Assembly (NCBI RefSeq): GCF_000169435.1
Contig: NZ_AAYB01000006.1
Coordinates: 91,553 to 155,552 of the forward strand
Length of the DNA stretch: 64,000 bases
Reading direction: 5' to 3'
From: Roseobacter sp. CCS2
Lineage (GTDB): Bacteria > Pseudomonadota > Alphaproteobacteria > Rhodobacterales > Rhodobacteraceae
Part shown: positions 54,389 through 63,718 of the stretch, piece by piece
Layout: each line of letters starts with the position of its first letter
How positions within the stretch are numbered: the first letter of the stretch is position 1
Notes under the pieces: model-generated
Told to the model about the DNA's origin: nothing
Seen by the model: the letters and a program-made list of their open reading frames with translations, nothing else
Databases searched by the model: none
Translations under genes and position numbers: made by a program

Positions 54389-54595
54389 ATGGCTGTCCAG
54401 CAGAATAAAGTATCCAAATCACGCCGCAACAACCGGCGCGCCCACGACTCATTGGTTGCGGCAAACCCCAACGAATGCGACAACTGTGGTGAGCTGAAGC
54501 GCCCGCATCACGTGTGCCCGTCCTGCGGCCACTATGCGACACGCGAAGTGATCGCAGATACCACCGAAATCGACCTCGACGACGACGCTGCATAA
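54389..54595 (+). CDS. rpmF: Ribosomal protein bL32
   Basis: 68 residues. N-terminal [20 protein letters not shown] is typical of L32; four cysteines C30, C33, C43 and C46 form the zinc-ribbon. An acidic C-terminal tail (EIDLDDDAA) is present. Placed between DUF177 and plsX, the standard order. Confidence 0.96.
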   Translation: MAVQQNKVSKSRRNNRRAHDSLVAANPNECDNCGELKRPHHVCPSCGHYATREVIADTTEIDLDDDAA

Positions 54596-54617
54596 AGTAG
54601 CGTAAAGGCACAATGGC

Positions 54618-55742
54618 ATGACAACACCCCAGACGGACACCGCTCCGATGCAGGGACATGCTGCCAACGATGTGCTTTCCGTTGACGCCATGGGCGGAGA
54701 TCAAGGGCCTGCAACTGTTGTTGCGGGCCTTTCCAAGTTTCTAAGCGACAAAAGCCAGGCGCGCGCCATTCTGCACGGCCCCAAAGCCGAACTTGAAACG
54801 CTGGTGGCCAAGAACGGCATTGCGGATCGGGTCACAATCCACGACGCCAGTGACATTGTGAAAATGACCGACAAGCCCAGCCATGTGCTGCGCAACGGCA
54901 AGAAAACCTCTATGTGGTCCGCGATTGAAGCGGTCCGCGAGCGGCAAGCCGCCGTTGCCATCAGTTGTGGCAACACAGGCGGATTGATGGCCATGTCGAT
55001 GCTGCGCCTGCGCAAGGCCGAGGGCGTGAACCGCCCCGCCATCGCGTGCCTTTGGCCGTCGCGCAATCCGTCAGGTTTCAATGTCATGCTCGACGCCGGT
55101 GCCGATATCCGCGCCGATCAGGATGATCTGCTGACCTATGCGCTGATGGGGGCGTCTTACGCGCGCAACGGTCTGGATATCGCCCGCCCGCGTGTCGGCC
55201 TGCTGAACGTTGGCACCGAAGAACATAAGGGCCGCGCCGAGTTGAAGGTCGCCCATGAACTTATTGGAAATGCTGCGGTAATTGGCGATTTCGATTATGT
55301 AGGTTTTATCGAAGGCGGTGATCTGCCCTCTGACAAAGTTGATGTAATCGTTACCGATGGGTTTACCGGCAACGTCGCCCTCAAGACCGGCGAAGGCACT
55401 GCAACGCTGATCAGTGAACTGTTGCGCGGTGCGCTTACCAAGACGCCATGGTCGGCCTTGGGTGCGGTGCTTGCGCGTGGTTCACTAAGCAGTCTGCGTA
55501 AACGAATTGACCCGCGTCGGGTGAACGGCGGCGTGTTTTTGGGGCTGAACCAAACGGTGATCAAAAGCCATGGATCAGCCGATGCAACAGGCGTTGCCGC
55601 CGCCCTGCACCTGGCTTATCGCCTCGCGCAAAGTGGTTTTTCAGATAAACTTGCCGCAAGGGTTGCGTCCGCGGCATCCCTTGCCCAAGATGCCGGAATA
55701 GAAAGTGAGACGGACAGTCTCAATACAAAGACAGGCAAATAG
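54618..55742 (+). CDS. plsX: Phosphate acyltransferase PlsX
   Basis: 374 residues. Makes acyl-phosphate from acyl-ACP for phospholipid synthesis. Seen: SVDAMGGDQGP (about 22-32), SCGNTGGLMAMSM, FNVMLDAGADI and DGFTGNVALKTGEG. About 20 residues longer at the N-terminus than usual; an internal ATG (residue 13) may be the true start. Followed by fabH after two bases. Confidence 0.95.
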   Translation: MTTPQTDTAPMQGHAANDVLSVDAMGGDQGPATVVAGLSKFLSDKSQARAILHGPKAELETLVAKNGIADRVTIHDASDIVKMTDKPSHVLRNGKKTSMWSAIEAVRERQAAVAISCGNTGGLMAMSMLRLRKAEGVNRPAIACLWPSRNPSGFNVMLDAGADIRADQDDLLTYALMGASYARNGLDIARPRVGLLNVGTEEHKGRAELKVAHELIGNAAVIGDFDYVGFIEGGDLPSDKVDVIVTDGFTGNVALKTGEGTATLISELLRGALTKTPWSALGAVLARGSLSSLRKRIDPRRVNGGVFLGLNQTVIKSHGSADATGVAAALHLAYRLAQSGFSDKLAARVASAASLAQDAGIESETDSLNTKTGK

Positions 55743-55744
55743 GC

Positions 55745-56716
55745 ATGACGCGTCGCGCAGTGGTCAAAGGGGTTGGTCATTACCTGCCCGAACGAGTGGT
55801 CCCCAACGCAGAATTCGAAAAAACGCTCGATACCTCGGATGAATGGATCAAGACACGCTCTGGAATTGAGCGGCGGCATTTTGCAGCCGAAGGGCAGACA
55901 ACATCCGACCTTGCCATCAAGGCCGCCAAAGCCGCACTCGCAAATGCGCATATGGACGGCGATGACATTGACGCCATCGTTCTGGCGACATCAACAGCCG
56001 ATCTGACCTTTCCGTCCGCTGCCACCATGGTGCAGACCGCGATTGGAAACACATCAGGCTATGCCTTTGATGTACAGGCGGTTTGCGCAGGCTTTGTTTA
56101 TGCGCTGTCCAATGCAAATGCGCTGATCGCATCCGGTCAGGCCGACCGCGTTCTTGTAATCGGGGCTGAAACCTTTAGCCGGATCATGGATTGGACAGAT
56201 CGCGCCACTTGCGTCCTTTTTGGCGATGGTGCCGGGGCCTTGATCCTTGAGGCTGAAGAAGGGACCGGTGAAACCAGTGATCGCGGTATCTTGTCTGTCG
56301 ATCTGAATTCTGACGGGCGCTACAAAGACCTGCTTTATGTCGATGGGGGTGTGTCGACCCAGAACACCGGCATGTTGCGCATGAAAGGCAGTGAGCTGTT
56401 TCGCCATGCGGTCGAGAAACTGGCGCAGACCGCTGATAGCGCGCTACAAAAGGCCGGGCTTTCTGCCGATGACGTCAACTGGGTTGTCCCTCATCAGGCC
56501 AATATACGCATCATTCAATCGACAGCGAAAAAGCTGGGCGTTGGCATGGACCGGGTTGTCGTGACGGTTCAGGACCATGGCAATACGTCAGCTGCATCGA
56601 TTCCCCTTGCTTTGTCCGTGGGCGTTGCAAATGGCCAGATTAAACAAGGTGATCTTGTCGTGACCGAGGCCATTGGCGGCGGTTTGGCATGGGGTGCGGT
56701 GGTCATCCGCTGGTAA
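55745..56716 (+). CDS. fabH: 3-oxoacyl-ACP synthase III
   Basis: 323 residues. Starts fatty-acid chains by condensing acetyl-CoA with malonyl-ACP. Catalytic triad: C114 (QAVCAGFVYA), H250 (VVPHQANIR) and N280 (QDHGNTSAAS). Full length. Confidence 0.96.
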   Translation: MTRRAVVKGVGHYLPERVVPNAEFEKTLDTSDEWIKTRSGIERRHFAAEGQTTSDLAIKAAKAALANAHMDGDDIDAIVLATSTADLTFPSAATMVQTAIGNTSGYAFDVQAVCAGFVYALSNANALIASGQADRVLVIGAETFSRIMDWTDRATCVLFGDGAGALILEAEEGTGETSDRGILSVDLNSDGRYKDLLYVDGGVSTQNTGMLRMKGSELFRHAVEKLAQTADSALQKAGLSADDVNWVVPHQANIRIIQSTAKKLGVGMDRVVVTVQDHGNTSAASIPLALSVGVANGQIKQGDLVVTEAIGGGLAWGAVVIRW

Positions 56717-56828
56717 ATCCGATCTGGTCCGCGGAAACGCACTGTTAACCACGATTGCCAAGCCGTTGTTATTGACTCTGAATTTGCCGCGCGCCTATGC
56801 TCAGTGATAAATTGTGAGAGGGTGTATA

Positions 56829-57131
56829 ATGACCGATAAGACTTTGACACGGATGGATTTGGCAGACGCGGTACATAGCCAGGTTGGTCTTTCTCGCAAT
56901 GACAGTGCCGATCTTGTTGAAAGCGTACTGTCGCATGTTTCTGATAGTCTGGTGTCTGGCGAAACGGTCAAGATTTCATCCTTTGGCACATTCTCGGTGC
57001 GTGACAAGGCCGCTCGCGTCGGCCGCAACCCCAAAACCGGCGAAGAGGTTCCGATCCATCCCCGCCGCGTTCTGACATTCCGCCCGTCGCATCTGATGAA
57101 AGATCGCGTGGCGGCAGGCAACAAAAGCTAA
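56829..57131 (+). CDS. ihfA: Integration host factor subunit alpha
   Basis: 100 residues. DNA-bending HU-family protein: [18 protein letters not shown] at the start and the DNA-binding arm with [14 protein letters not shown] (about 61-74) and the IHF-specific Pro. The ATG at 56829 is five codons after another ATG that has no homology. Confidence 0.95.
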   Translation: MTDKTLTRMDLADAVHSQVGLSRNDSADLVESVLSHVSDSLVSGETVKISSFGTFSVRDKAARVGRNPKTGEEVPIHPRRVLTFRPSHLMKDRVAAGNKS

Positions 57132-57134
57132 CCC

Positions 57135-57698
57135 ATGGCCAAAGCCAAAGATGCCTTTCGGACGATCAGCGAAGTGGCTGAGTGGTTGGACACTCCCACC
57201 CATGTGCTGCGCTTTTGGGAAAGCAAGTTCAGCCAGATCAAACCGGTCAAAGGGGCCGGTGGACGGCGGTACTATCGCCCCACCGATATGGACCTGTTGG
57301 GCGGCATAAAAAAACTGCTGCACGAGGATGGGTTGACCATCAAAGGCACGCAGAAACTGCTGCGCGAACAGGGCGTCAAACATGTCGCAGGTCTGGGGCA
57401 GTCCATGACCGCACCCGCACCCAAAGCCAAACCAGCGGTTGCTGCGGTCAAGCCGACGCCGAAGCCCCCTACCCCCGCCCCACAGCAAGATGCGTTTCCG
57501 TTCGACATGCCAGCACCTGCGGCAGCCCCTTCTGCATTAACCATCGATTTGCCAAAACCGCCAAAGGGATTGCCAGCGGCGGCCCCGCGTCTGATTGGCC
57601 GCGCGCCCGCTGATCCATCCATACTGCAGGCGCGGGCGGCACAGATTGCACCGCTCTTGGCCCGGTTGGATGCGGTTCGCGAACGGATGCGCGGCTGA
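57135..57698 (+). CDS. MerR-family transcriptional regulator
   Basis: 187 residues. N-terminal MerR winged helix: [20 protein letters not shown] (about 8-27), [20 protein letters not shown]. Residues 95-160 are a Pro/Ala-rich linker without metal-binding cysteines, and the C-terminus is a short helix. Always found after ihfA in alphaproteobacteria; the target is unknown. Starts three bases after ihfA. Confidence 0.88.
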   Translation: MAKAKDAFRTISEVAEWLDTPTHVLRFWESKFSQIKPVKGAGGRRYYRPTDMDLLGGIKKLLHEDGLTIKGTQKLLREQGVKHVAGLGQSMTAPAPKAKPAVAAVKPTPKPPTPAPQQDAFPFDMPAPAAAPSALTIDLPKPPKGLPAAAPRLIGRAPADPSILQARAAQIAPLLARLDAVRERMRG

Positions 57699-57752
57699 CA
57701 CATGTTTTTCGGGCTTGCCCTTGCACCGTTTTGGGGTATGAACGCTGCCAGT

Positions 57753-57829
57753 CGGGCTATGGCGCAGCCTGGTAGCGCGTCCGTCTGGGGGACGGAAGGT
57801 CGCAGGTTCGAGTCCTGCTAGCCCGACCA
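57753..57829 (+). tRNA. tRNA-Pro (anticodon GGG)
   Basis: 77 nt: acceptor CGGGCTA/TAGCCCG with encoded CCA, D arm GCGC/GCGC, anticodon stem TCCGT/ACGGA, loop CTGGGGG giving GGG, T loop TTCGAGT. Follows the merR gene as in related genomes. Confidence 0.96.
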
Positions 57830-57837
57830 ATCATAAC

Positions 57838-57870
57838 CGCCCGCCTGTGCGTCCGCACGGCGGGCGTTTT
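57838..57870 (+). terminator. Intrinsic terminator after tRNA-Pro
   Basis: Eight-base-pair stem CGCCCGCC/GGCGGGCG extended by an inner GTGC/GCAC stem, followed by TTTT. It starts nine bases after the tRNA and ends 22 bases before the next gene. Confidence 0.9.
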
Positions 57871-57891
57871 GACATCCGAATGGGGGATAAG

Positions 57892-58971
57892 ATGACACAG
57901 ACGGGCGTTCTGGCCGACCACCAAATCCGCGACATGATCGCCGCTGGCAGCATTGCCGCTGAGGCCGCAATCGAAGATGGCCAAATTCAACCGGCCTCGC
58001 TTGATCTGCGCCTTGGCCAAACCGCTTACCGCGTGCGTGCATCTTTCTTGGCTGGTCGCCAGCGCACTGTGAAAGAGCGTCTGGAAGATTTCCAGATGCA
58101 TGCGGTTGAATTGGAAGGCGGCGCTGTGCTGGAAAAGGGCTGCGTTTATGTTGTCCCGCTCATGGAACGGCTTACCCTGCCCCAAGGCATGACGGCAGCC
58201 GCCAGCGCCAAATCCTCCATCGGGCGGCTTGACCTGCTGACGCGGATCATTACCGATCATGGGATCGAGTTCGACCGCGTGCCCGAAGGCTACGATGGCC
58301 CTTTGTATGTCGAGATTTGCCCCCGCTCTTTTTCGGTCGTTGCACAACCCGGTCAGATGCTGAACCAGATCATCTTTCGCCAGGGTAAGACCTTGATGTC
58401 AGACGATGATCTGCGCGGCTTGCACGCGCAGACGCCCATTGTTTCGGGCGAGCCTGTTATTTCCGACGGCTTGGGGTTTTCTGTCGATCTGCGGCCCAAT
58501 GACGGCACATTGGTTGGCTACCGTGCAAAGCCGCATACGGGTGTTGTCGACCTTTCAAAGCTCAACCACTACGACCCGGCAGAGTTCTGGGAAGAGGTGC
58601 ATACCAAAGACGGCTGGATCATTCTTGATCCCGGCGCGTTCTACATCCTCGTCAGCCGCGAAGCGATTGTGATCCCGCCCATGCAAGCCGCTGAAATGGC
58701 CCCCTATCTGGCGATGGTCGGCGAATTCCGGGTGCACTACGCAGGCTTCTTCGATCCGGGGTTCGGCTATGCTGACGCAGGCGGATCAGGGTCACGCGGG
58801 GTGCTGGAAGTGCGTTGCCATGAAGCGCCATTTGTGCTGGAGCACGGACAGGTCGTGGGGCGTTTGGTGTATGAGCATATGGCAGCGATGCCAGCGGCAC
58901 TCTACGGGCGCGAAATCAAGTCGAATTACCAAGGGCAAGGGTTGAAACTGTCGAAGCATTTTCGGGGGTGA
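57892..58971 (+). CDS. dcd: dCTP deaminase-like protein (duplicated Dcd fold)
   Basis: 359 residues, about twice the usual Dcd length. The N-terminal half has the Dcd/dUTPase core: QPASLDLRLGQTAYRVR (about 34-50), ASAKSSIGRLDLLTRII (about 103-119), and VEICPRSFSVVAQPGQMLNQ. The C-terminal half repeats it more weakly, ending VLEVRCHEAPFVLEHGQ and YGREIKSNYQGQGLKLS. Rhodobacteraceae and rhizobia carry this long form under the name 2'-deoxycytidine 5'-triphosphate deaminase. Start at the ATG at 57892 after GGGGGATAAG. Confidence 0.85.
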   Translation: MTQTGVLADHQIRDMIAAGSIAAEAAIEDGQIQPASLDLRLGQTAYRVRASFLAGRQRTVKERLEDFQMHAVELEGGAVLEKGCVYVVPLMERLTLPQGMTAAASAKSSIGRLDLLTRIITDHGIEFDRVPEGYDGPLYVEICPRSFSVVAQPGQMLNQIIFRQGKTLMSDDDLRGLHAQTPIVSGEPVISDGLGFSVDLRPNDGTLVGYRAKPHTGVVDLSKLNHYDPAEFWEEVHTKDGWIILDPGAFYILVSREAIVIPPMQAAEMAPYLAMVGEFRVHYAGFFDPGFGYADAGGSGSRGVLEVRCHEAPFVLEHGQVVGRLVYEHMAAMPAALYGREIKSNYQGQGLKLSKHFRG

Positions 58972-59521
58972 GATTTGAAGAAACGTCGGCCAAGGATCAA
59001 GTCGCGGACAAACCTGATCTTTTTCATTTCGGACTTAACGGTAGGTTTACACGCAATGTGGACTGTCATTCCAATATGCTATCCTTGAGTGATGCGACAG
59101 ATGACGCACGACCGACTTTTCAGGATTGAACCAAGATAGCTTACGGCCAAATATTATGGCCCAACTTCAGGTTAGAAGCATTATAACGGTCATTCTACTG
59201 TGAGCTTTGCGCGCGCCGCTTCTAGCAGATGAAAACGAAATTCCGTACTACAATCCTACTTTTCACTTTCAGCCGGTGTCGATCCCAAAGTGGCACTTGG
59301 CACAATGTGTTTGTGTCAACTACCAAACGCAATACTCCCGTAACATCCGTGTGCGCAGAAGCGGGTGGTAGGCTACGCAAACTGCACCATGTCACGTTCA
59401 AGTTATTGCGTAACCAGCGCCAAACGCTCTCACTGGCAAGACGTTGTCGTTGAATTACGCCAGACTGACCGAATTTCCCGGGGGTTTCTGTCATCCAAAT
59501 AGATGACCTGCGGCAAAGGCG
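58972..59521. other. 550-base intergenic region with no supported gene
   Basis: No credible gene. The sequence is more AT-rich than its surroundings and contains short palindromes such as GGCC-(9)-GGCC near 59140-59160. Open frames on both strands (74 and 90 codons near 59220-59494) have no recognisable motifs or good start sites. It may be a decayed gene or an old insertion point. Confidence 0.6.
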
Positions 59522-60520
59522 TCAGGACTTGCTTCGTTCCGGCATCAAAGAGGCGTGCAGTTCAATGATTTGTTCAATGCTTTCATCAGCTTTGAAGCCC
59601 ATCTGTTCTGCGCGAGGCGTCCGTATCTCACCGGGCCAACTGCGCACGATTTGCGCGACCTTCGTATCATGTTGCTCTATCACGCGTCCGACGGCATCAT
59701 CGCCGCCGATTTTTTGCAGGGCCTCAAGCATTTCGGCCACGGTCACCGATACTCCTGGCAAAGTGATTGTGGTTTCTGCGTGCAATGCATCCTGTGGCAA
59801 CGCGATTGCGGTCAATGTGTTTGAACAGGCCCGTTCAGGGGACGCCAGATGCAAGCGGAGATCTTTGCCAACAGGCAGTACAGCTTGCCGGCCCGCCAAC
59901 GGTTCACGAATGATACCGCTGGCAAAGCTCGAGGCCGCAGCGTTTGGTTTGCCGGGACGGACTGAAATCGTTGGAAAGCGTAGCGTGCGGCCACGGATCA
60001 TCCCTTTGCGCGAGGCGTCCCGCACCATAAGCTCGCCAATCAATTTTTGCGTGCCATAAGACGACATGGGACGCGGCAGCGTGTCTTCGTCAATGGTGTC
60101 ATTGTCAGCACAAGAAAACACGGCGACGGAGGACGAGAAGACGAAAAGAGGTGCTGCATTGAACTGACGGGCAACGTCAATCAGTCCAATTGTTGCATTC
60201 ACATTGACGTCGACCCCAAGCCGAAAATCCGCTTCTGCAGCACTGCTGACGACAGCCGCCAGATGTACGATCACCTTGGGTTGCGCCGCCGCGATTTGGT
60301 GCAGGATGTCTTTATCGGCAAGTGACCCGCTGATCAGCCTGATCCGTGGATCATGGTCCGCCAAATCCAACAGCGCGTCTGTCGACAGATCAAGCGCCAG
60401 AATATTGCCGATCGTTTGCGGCGCACCATCCATGTCGATTTGATCTTTGGACGAGAGTTCGGTCAGGACGGCCTTTCCGATAAAGCCAGCGGCACCTGTA
60501 ATTAGGATGTCTGTGGTCAT
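59522..60520 (-). CDS. denD: NAD-dependent epimerase/dehydrogenase, D-erythronate dehydrogenase-like
   Basis: 332 residues. Extended SDR: GAAGFIGKAV (8-17) for NAD, then FVFSSSVAVFS and SYGTQKLIGE with the YxxxK pair. SVRPGKPNAAASSFASGIIR (about 188-207) is close to the pattern of DenD proteins, which oxidise D-erythronate to 2-oxo-tetronate. The ATG at 60520 overlaps the tctA stop (ATGA), so the enzyme is made with the transporter. The partner kinase and PdxA2 genes of that pathway are not in this window. Confidence 0.78.
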   Translation of the reverse strand: MTTDILITGAAGFIGKAVLTELSSKDQIDMDGAPQTIGNILALDLSTDALLDLADHDPRIRLISGSLADKDILHQIAAAQPKVIVHLAAVVSSAAEADFRLGVDVNVNATIGLIDVARQFNAAPLFVFSSSVAVFSCADNDTIDEDTLPRPMSSYGTQKLIGELMVRDASRKGMIRGRTLRFPTISVRPGKPNAAASSFASGIIREPLAGRQAVLPVGKDLRLHLASPERACSNTLTAIALPQDALHAETTITLPGVSVTVAEMLEALQKIGGDDAVGRVIEQHDTKVAQIVRSWPGEIRTPRAEQMGFKADESIEQIIELHASLMPERSKS

Positions 60521-62016
60521 GTTCGGGCATTGTCCTTCTTCCAGGTGAGAATAGTGTTGACCAAGGGCCATAACAGCCCGACCGCCGTGACGGCCAAAAG
60601 GACGGCCGCAATGGGATGGCCATCAAAAAACGCCAAGAATGAACCATCGGTGATGATCAGGCCTTGCCGCAAGCTCAACTCGAACGCGGGGCCAAGAACC
60701 ATACCGATGATCAGTGGCGCCATCGGATATCCGGCACGGCGCAAAAACAGACCGGCCACACCGGCGCCGAACATGATCAAAAGATCAAACGGGTTGCCGC
60801 GTACATAGTAGACGCCCAGCACGCAAAGCACGCCAATCGCGCTGAGAAGAAGCGGCTCACGGATGCGCAAAATGGGTGCTGCGACCTTGGACAGCGCCAG
60901 CCCAAGCGGCAGCAACAGAATGTTAATAATGAAAAAGCCCAGAAAGATCGCTGACATCAGGACAGGGTTGTCCTCCATCAGCCGCACGCCCGGGGTTATC
61001 CCATGCAATGTGAAGGTGGCGAGCATGACAGCGGTAATGACGTCGCCTGGAATACCCAGCGCCATTGTCGGCACAAGCGCCCCCCCGGTCACGGCATTAT
61101 TCGCGCTTTCGGCGGCAATGATCCCGTCAGGTTCGCCCTTGCCGAAATTGTTACTGTTGGGAGAGGATCGTTTCGCCTCTGCATATGATATAAATGCGGC
61201 TGTGGCGCTACCGGTACCCGGCAAAACGCCGACGCCGGACCCTATTGCTATAGATTTGATCAGGCCCTTGATCCGTCCTTTCCACTGCCGCAACCGTGGC
61301 AAAACGATGCCATCGAATTTGACATTGGTGCCACCATCTGACGCGCCATCTGAAATGCGGATCAGGATTTCGGAAAATGCGAAAACACCGATGACGACGG
61401 CCAGCAGATTGAACCCTGCGATCAGCTGGTAATGCCCAAAGGTAAAGCGGACTTCACCTGTGATCGGATCACCGCCAACCGTGCTAAGGAAGATGCCAAG
61501 TGCGCCCGCAACCAACCCCTTCGGGACCGATCCTTTAGACACGGTCACGATGCAGGTCATCCCAAGGCAAATCAGCGCAAATGTTTCAACCGGACCAAAC
61601 CGCAATGCGAAAGCAGCCAGTTGCGGGGCGGCAAAAAGCAAAAGCACCGCAGAGAAAAGCCCACCCGCAACAGACGCTATTGTGGCCCATCCCAATGCCT
61701 GCCCCGCTTTGCCCGCCTGCGCCATTGGCGTTCCATCCAGCACTGTGGCGGCCCCGGCTGGCGTGCCGGGCGTGTTGATCAGAATGGCCGAGATCGAGCC
61801 GCCATAGACCGAACCCGCATAGACGGCCAATAAAAGCAGTATCGCTGGGGCTTGTTCCATCGACAAAGTGAACGGCAGCACCAAGGCAACAGCGACTGTC
61901 GATCCAATGCCCGGCATCGCCCCCAGAATAATCCCAAGGGCTGTCCCGATGACAAGCACGGTCATTCCTTGAAACGTGAGGAGCAGTCCAAGTGCTGCAG
62001 GCAGGGCATCAAGCAT
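60517..62016 (-). CDS. tctA: Tripartite tricarboxylate transporter large permease TctA
   Basis: 499 residues with about eleven helices. Family motifs: GIILGAMPGIGSTVAVALVL (about 29-48), YAGSVYGGSISAILINTPG and a repeat later GSGVGVLPGTGSATAAFISY. Works with TctB and the periplasmic TctC to import a carboxylate. Its start shares a base with the tctB stop. Confidence 0.93.
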   Translation of the reverse strand: MLDALPAALGLLLTFQGMTVLVIGTALGIILGAMPGIGSTVAVALVLPFTLSMEQAPAILLLLAVYAGSVYGGSISAILINTPGTPAGAATVLDGTPMAQAGKAGQALGWATIASVAGGLFSAVLLLFAAPQLAAFALRFGPVETFALICLGMTCIVTVSKGSVPKGLVAGALGIFLSTVGGDPITGEVRFTFGHYQLIAGFNLLAVVIGVFAFSEILIRISDGASDGGTNVKFDGIVLPRLRQWKGRIKGLIKSIAIGSGVGVLPGTGSATAAFISYAEAKRSSPNSNNFGKGEPDGIIAAESANNAVTGGALVPTMALGIPGDVITAVMLATFTLHGITPGVRLMEDNPVLMSAIFLGFFIINILLLPLGLALSKVAAPILRIREPLLLSAIGVLCVLGVYYVRGNPFDLLIMFGAGVAGLFLRRAGYPMAPLIIGMVLGPAFELSLRQGLIITDGSFLAFFDGHPIAAVLLAVTAVGLLWPLVNTILTWKKDNART

Positions 62017-62483
62017 TAAAACAGATACGAAAATGGTGAGGTGGGCAGCGGCAATCCCAGCACATGGTGAAACAAAATGAACAATACGCCGGGGACAGTG
62101 ACAGAATAACAGATCACCAAGACCGGGTTGCGCACGCGCAGGATAAGAAGTGTTGCCAAGATGAACCCGATACTACTGAGCAGGAAGCCCAACCGCGTGG
62201 TCGCATAGACGAACAGACCCATCGCAAGCATGACGCCAACAATCTGAAACCATCTTTTGGCAGATGTTTTGTTTGCGACTGCAACGGCGGTGCGCAGTTC
62301 AATGATCAGCGTAAGGGCAGCGACCCCGATCCAGCCCCACAGGACAGAAACCGGGAAGAACATCGGCGAAAATGCACCGCCAAGTGATGCAAACTCAGCA
62401 CTGCTCGACACCAGCAAAAGTGCTACTGGCACGAGCAGAAGGAGCCCAGCGACGACGACACGTTCATTCAATCCGATCGTCAT
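62016..62483 (-). CDS. tctB: Tripartite tricarboxylate transporter small permease TctB
   Basis: 155 residues, four helices. Poorly conserved family recognised by the layout (helices at about 8-28, 42-62, 80-100, 118-148), FFPVSVLWGW and the position between tctC and tctA. Confidence 0.85.
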   Translation of the reverse strand: MTIGLNERVVVAGLLLLVPVALLLVSSSAEFASLGGAFSPMFFPVSVLWGWIGVAALTLIIELRTAVAVANKTSAKRWFQIVGVMLAMGLFVYATTRLGFLLSSIGFILATLLILRVRNPVLVICYSVTVPGVLFILFHHVLGLPLPTSPFSYLF

Positions 62484-62524
62484 TGGGCCCCCGGCTGTGG
62501 TTTAGGTTGCTTTGCACCGCTGTT

Positions 62525-63469
62525 TCAGAGACCAGATGCTTCGATCAAGGTGCTGTTTGCATCCCATTGCTGGCGGAAAAAAGCGTCAAATTCGCTTGGT
62601 CCACGATAGTTGATGACAGTGCCGGTGTTGTCCGCAAATTCCTGAAATGCATCTGACTGCACGGCGACTTCGCAAGCCGCGGCCAGCGTTTCGGCAACCT
62701 CAGGATCAAGGCCTGCTGGTGCGAATAGGCCGCCCCACAGATACAATTCGTTCAGCGGCGCGGGAATGCCCGCCTCTGTTGCGGTTGGCACATCGGGCAG
62801 CGATGCAATCCGTTCATCGGCGAACACAGCCAGCGGTTTCAGGTCGTAGCGGGACATCATGACTTCGGTATCACCAAAGAACTGGATGACGCCGCTGGCC
62901 ATGGATTGCATCGCAGGGCCAGAGCCTTGATGCGGCAGGTGCTTGACCTGATCCATCACGCCCATGCCGTTCATCGCGGCAACCATCGTCAGATGCGTGA
63001 TCGCACCCGGCCCGGACGAGCCAAAGATCAACGCATTTGGGTTCGCTTCAATGTCTGCCTTGACGTCAGCGAGGCTGTTGTATTCGCTGTCGCTGTTCAC
63101 AAAAAACATGGTGGGCGAGGCCGCGACGGAACAAATCGGTGTCCAGCTTTCGCGGTCGTAAGGCACGTCTTTGATCTGCGGCTGGATTGTCGAAACAGTA
63201 ATCGACAAGTAGCCCAGCGTGTACCCATCAGGGTCAAGCCCCGCGAGATGCGACGCCGCGACAGTACCCGACCCACCGGCCATGTTTTGCACGACGGCAT
63301 TACCGCCAAGCGCCTCTGCAAAGGGTTCCTGAAAGCCCCGCAGTAGCAGGTCTGTGCCGCCGCCTGCGTTGAATGGCGCAATTAACGTCACCGGTTTTTC
63401 GGGAAAGTCTGCAATAGCCGGTCCGGCCAAGGCGATGATTGCTGCGCTGCACGCTGATTTGAGTTTCAT
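62525..63469 (-). CDS. tctC: Tripartite tricarboxylate transporter substrate-binding protein (TctC/Bug)
   Basis: 314 residues. Signal peptide (about 1-20, ending GPAIA) then the Bug fold: FPEKPVTLIAPFNAGGGTDL (about 22-41), LGYLSITVSTIQP, NPNALIFGSSGPGAITHL and a late LPDVPTATEAGIP. Binds a carboxylic acid in the periplasm; with denD in the operon, an aldonate such as erythronate is plausible. First gene of the operon. Confidence 0.92.
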   Translation of the reverse strand: MKLKSACSAAIIALAGPAIADFPEKPVTLIAPFNAGGGTDLLLRGFQEPFAEALGGNAVVQNMAGGSGTVAASHLAGLDPDGYTLGYLSITVSTIQPQIKDVPYDRESWTPICSVAASPTMFFVNSDSEYNSLADVKADIEANPNALIFGSSGPGAITHLTMVAAMNGMGVMDQVKHLPHQGSGPAMQSMASGVIQFFGDTEVMMSRYDLKPLAVFADERIASLPDVPTATEAGIPAPLNELYLWGGLFAPAGLDPEVAETLAAACEVAVQSDAFQEFADNTGTVINYRGPSEFDAFFRQQWDANSTLIEASGL

Positions 63470-63538
63470 TTTGTTTCCTCCCAGAGTTTGTCATTCTTTG
63501 GAATCTGACATTGCAGATCCTGACTGACCCAGCGTAAC

Positions 63539-63565
63539 TGGTATGATGTGTTGGTGTCCATACCA
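63539..63565. promoter_or_regulatory. Candidate operator upstream of tctC
   Basis: Inverted repeat TGGTATG-(13)-CATACCA, extended by AACT and AAGTT flanks. It lies 70 bases upstream of the tctC start. GntR-type repressors bind comparable TGGTAT half sites, but no regulator gene is seen here. Confidence 0.5.
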
Positions 63566-63656
63566 AGTTCATAGACTTTAGGGTATAGTCGAATGCTGCG
63601 CGATATTGTTGGAATCACATTCCTTTACGATGAAGCGTGTAACAGTTGCGTGGTTG

Positions 63657-63671
63657 ACTGATCATATCAGT
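63657..63671. promoter_or_regulatory. Candidate operator upstream of the terminal hydrolase gene
   Basis: Palindrome ACTGAT-CAT-ATCAGT, 47 bases before the hydrolase ATG, in the divergent region between tctC and that gene. Confidence 0.45.
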
Positions 63672-63718
63672 TCAACGAACCTTTATTCCGAATACCGCGC
63701 AAGGATTGGGATTAGTCG

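Noticed and set aside
59222..59494. 90-codon minus-strand open frame in the gap before denD
   Set aside because: No ribosome site, no motif and odd composition; not enough to call a gene.
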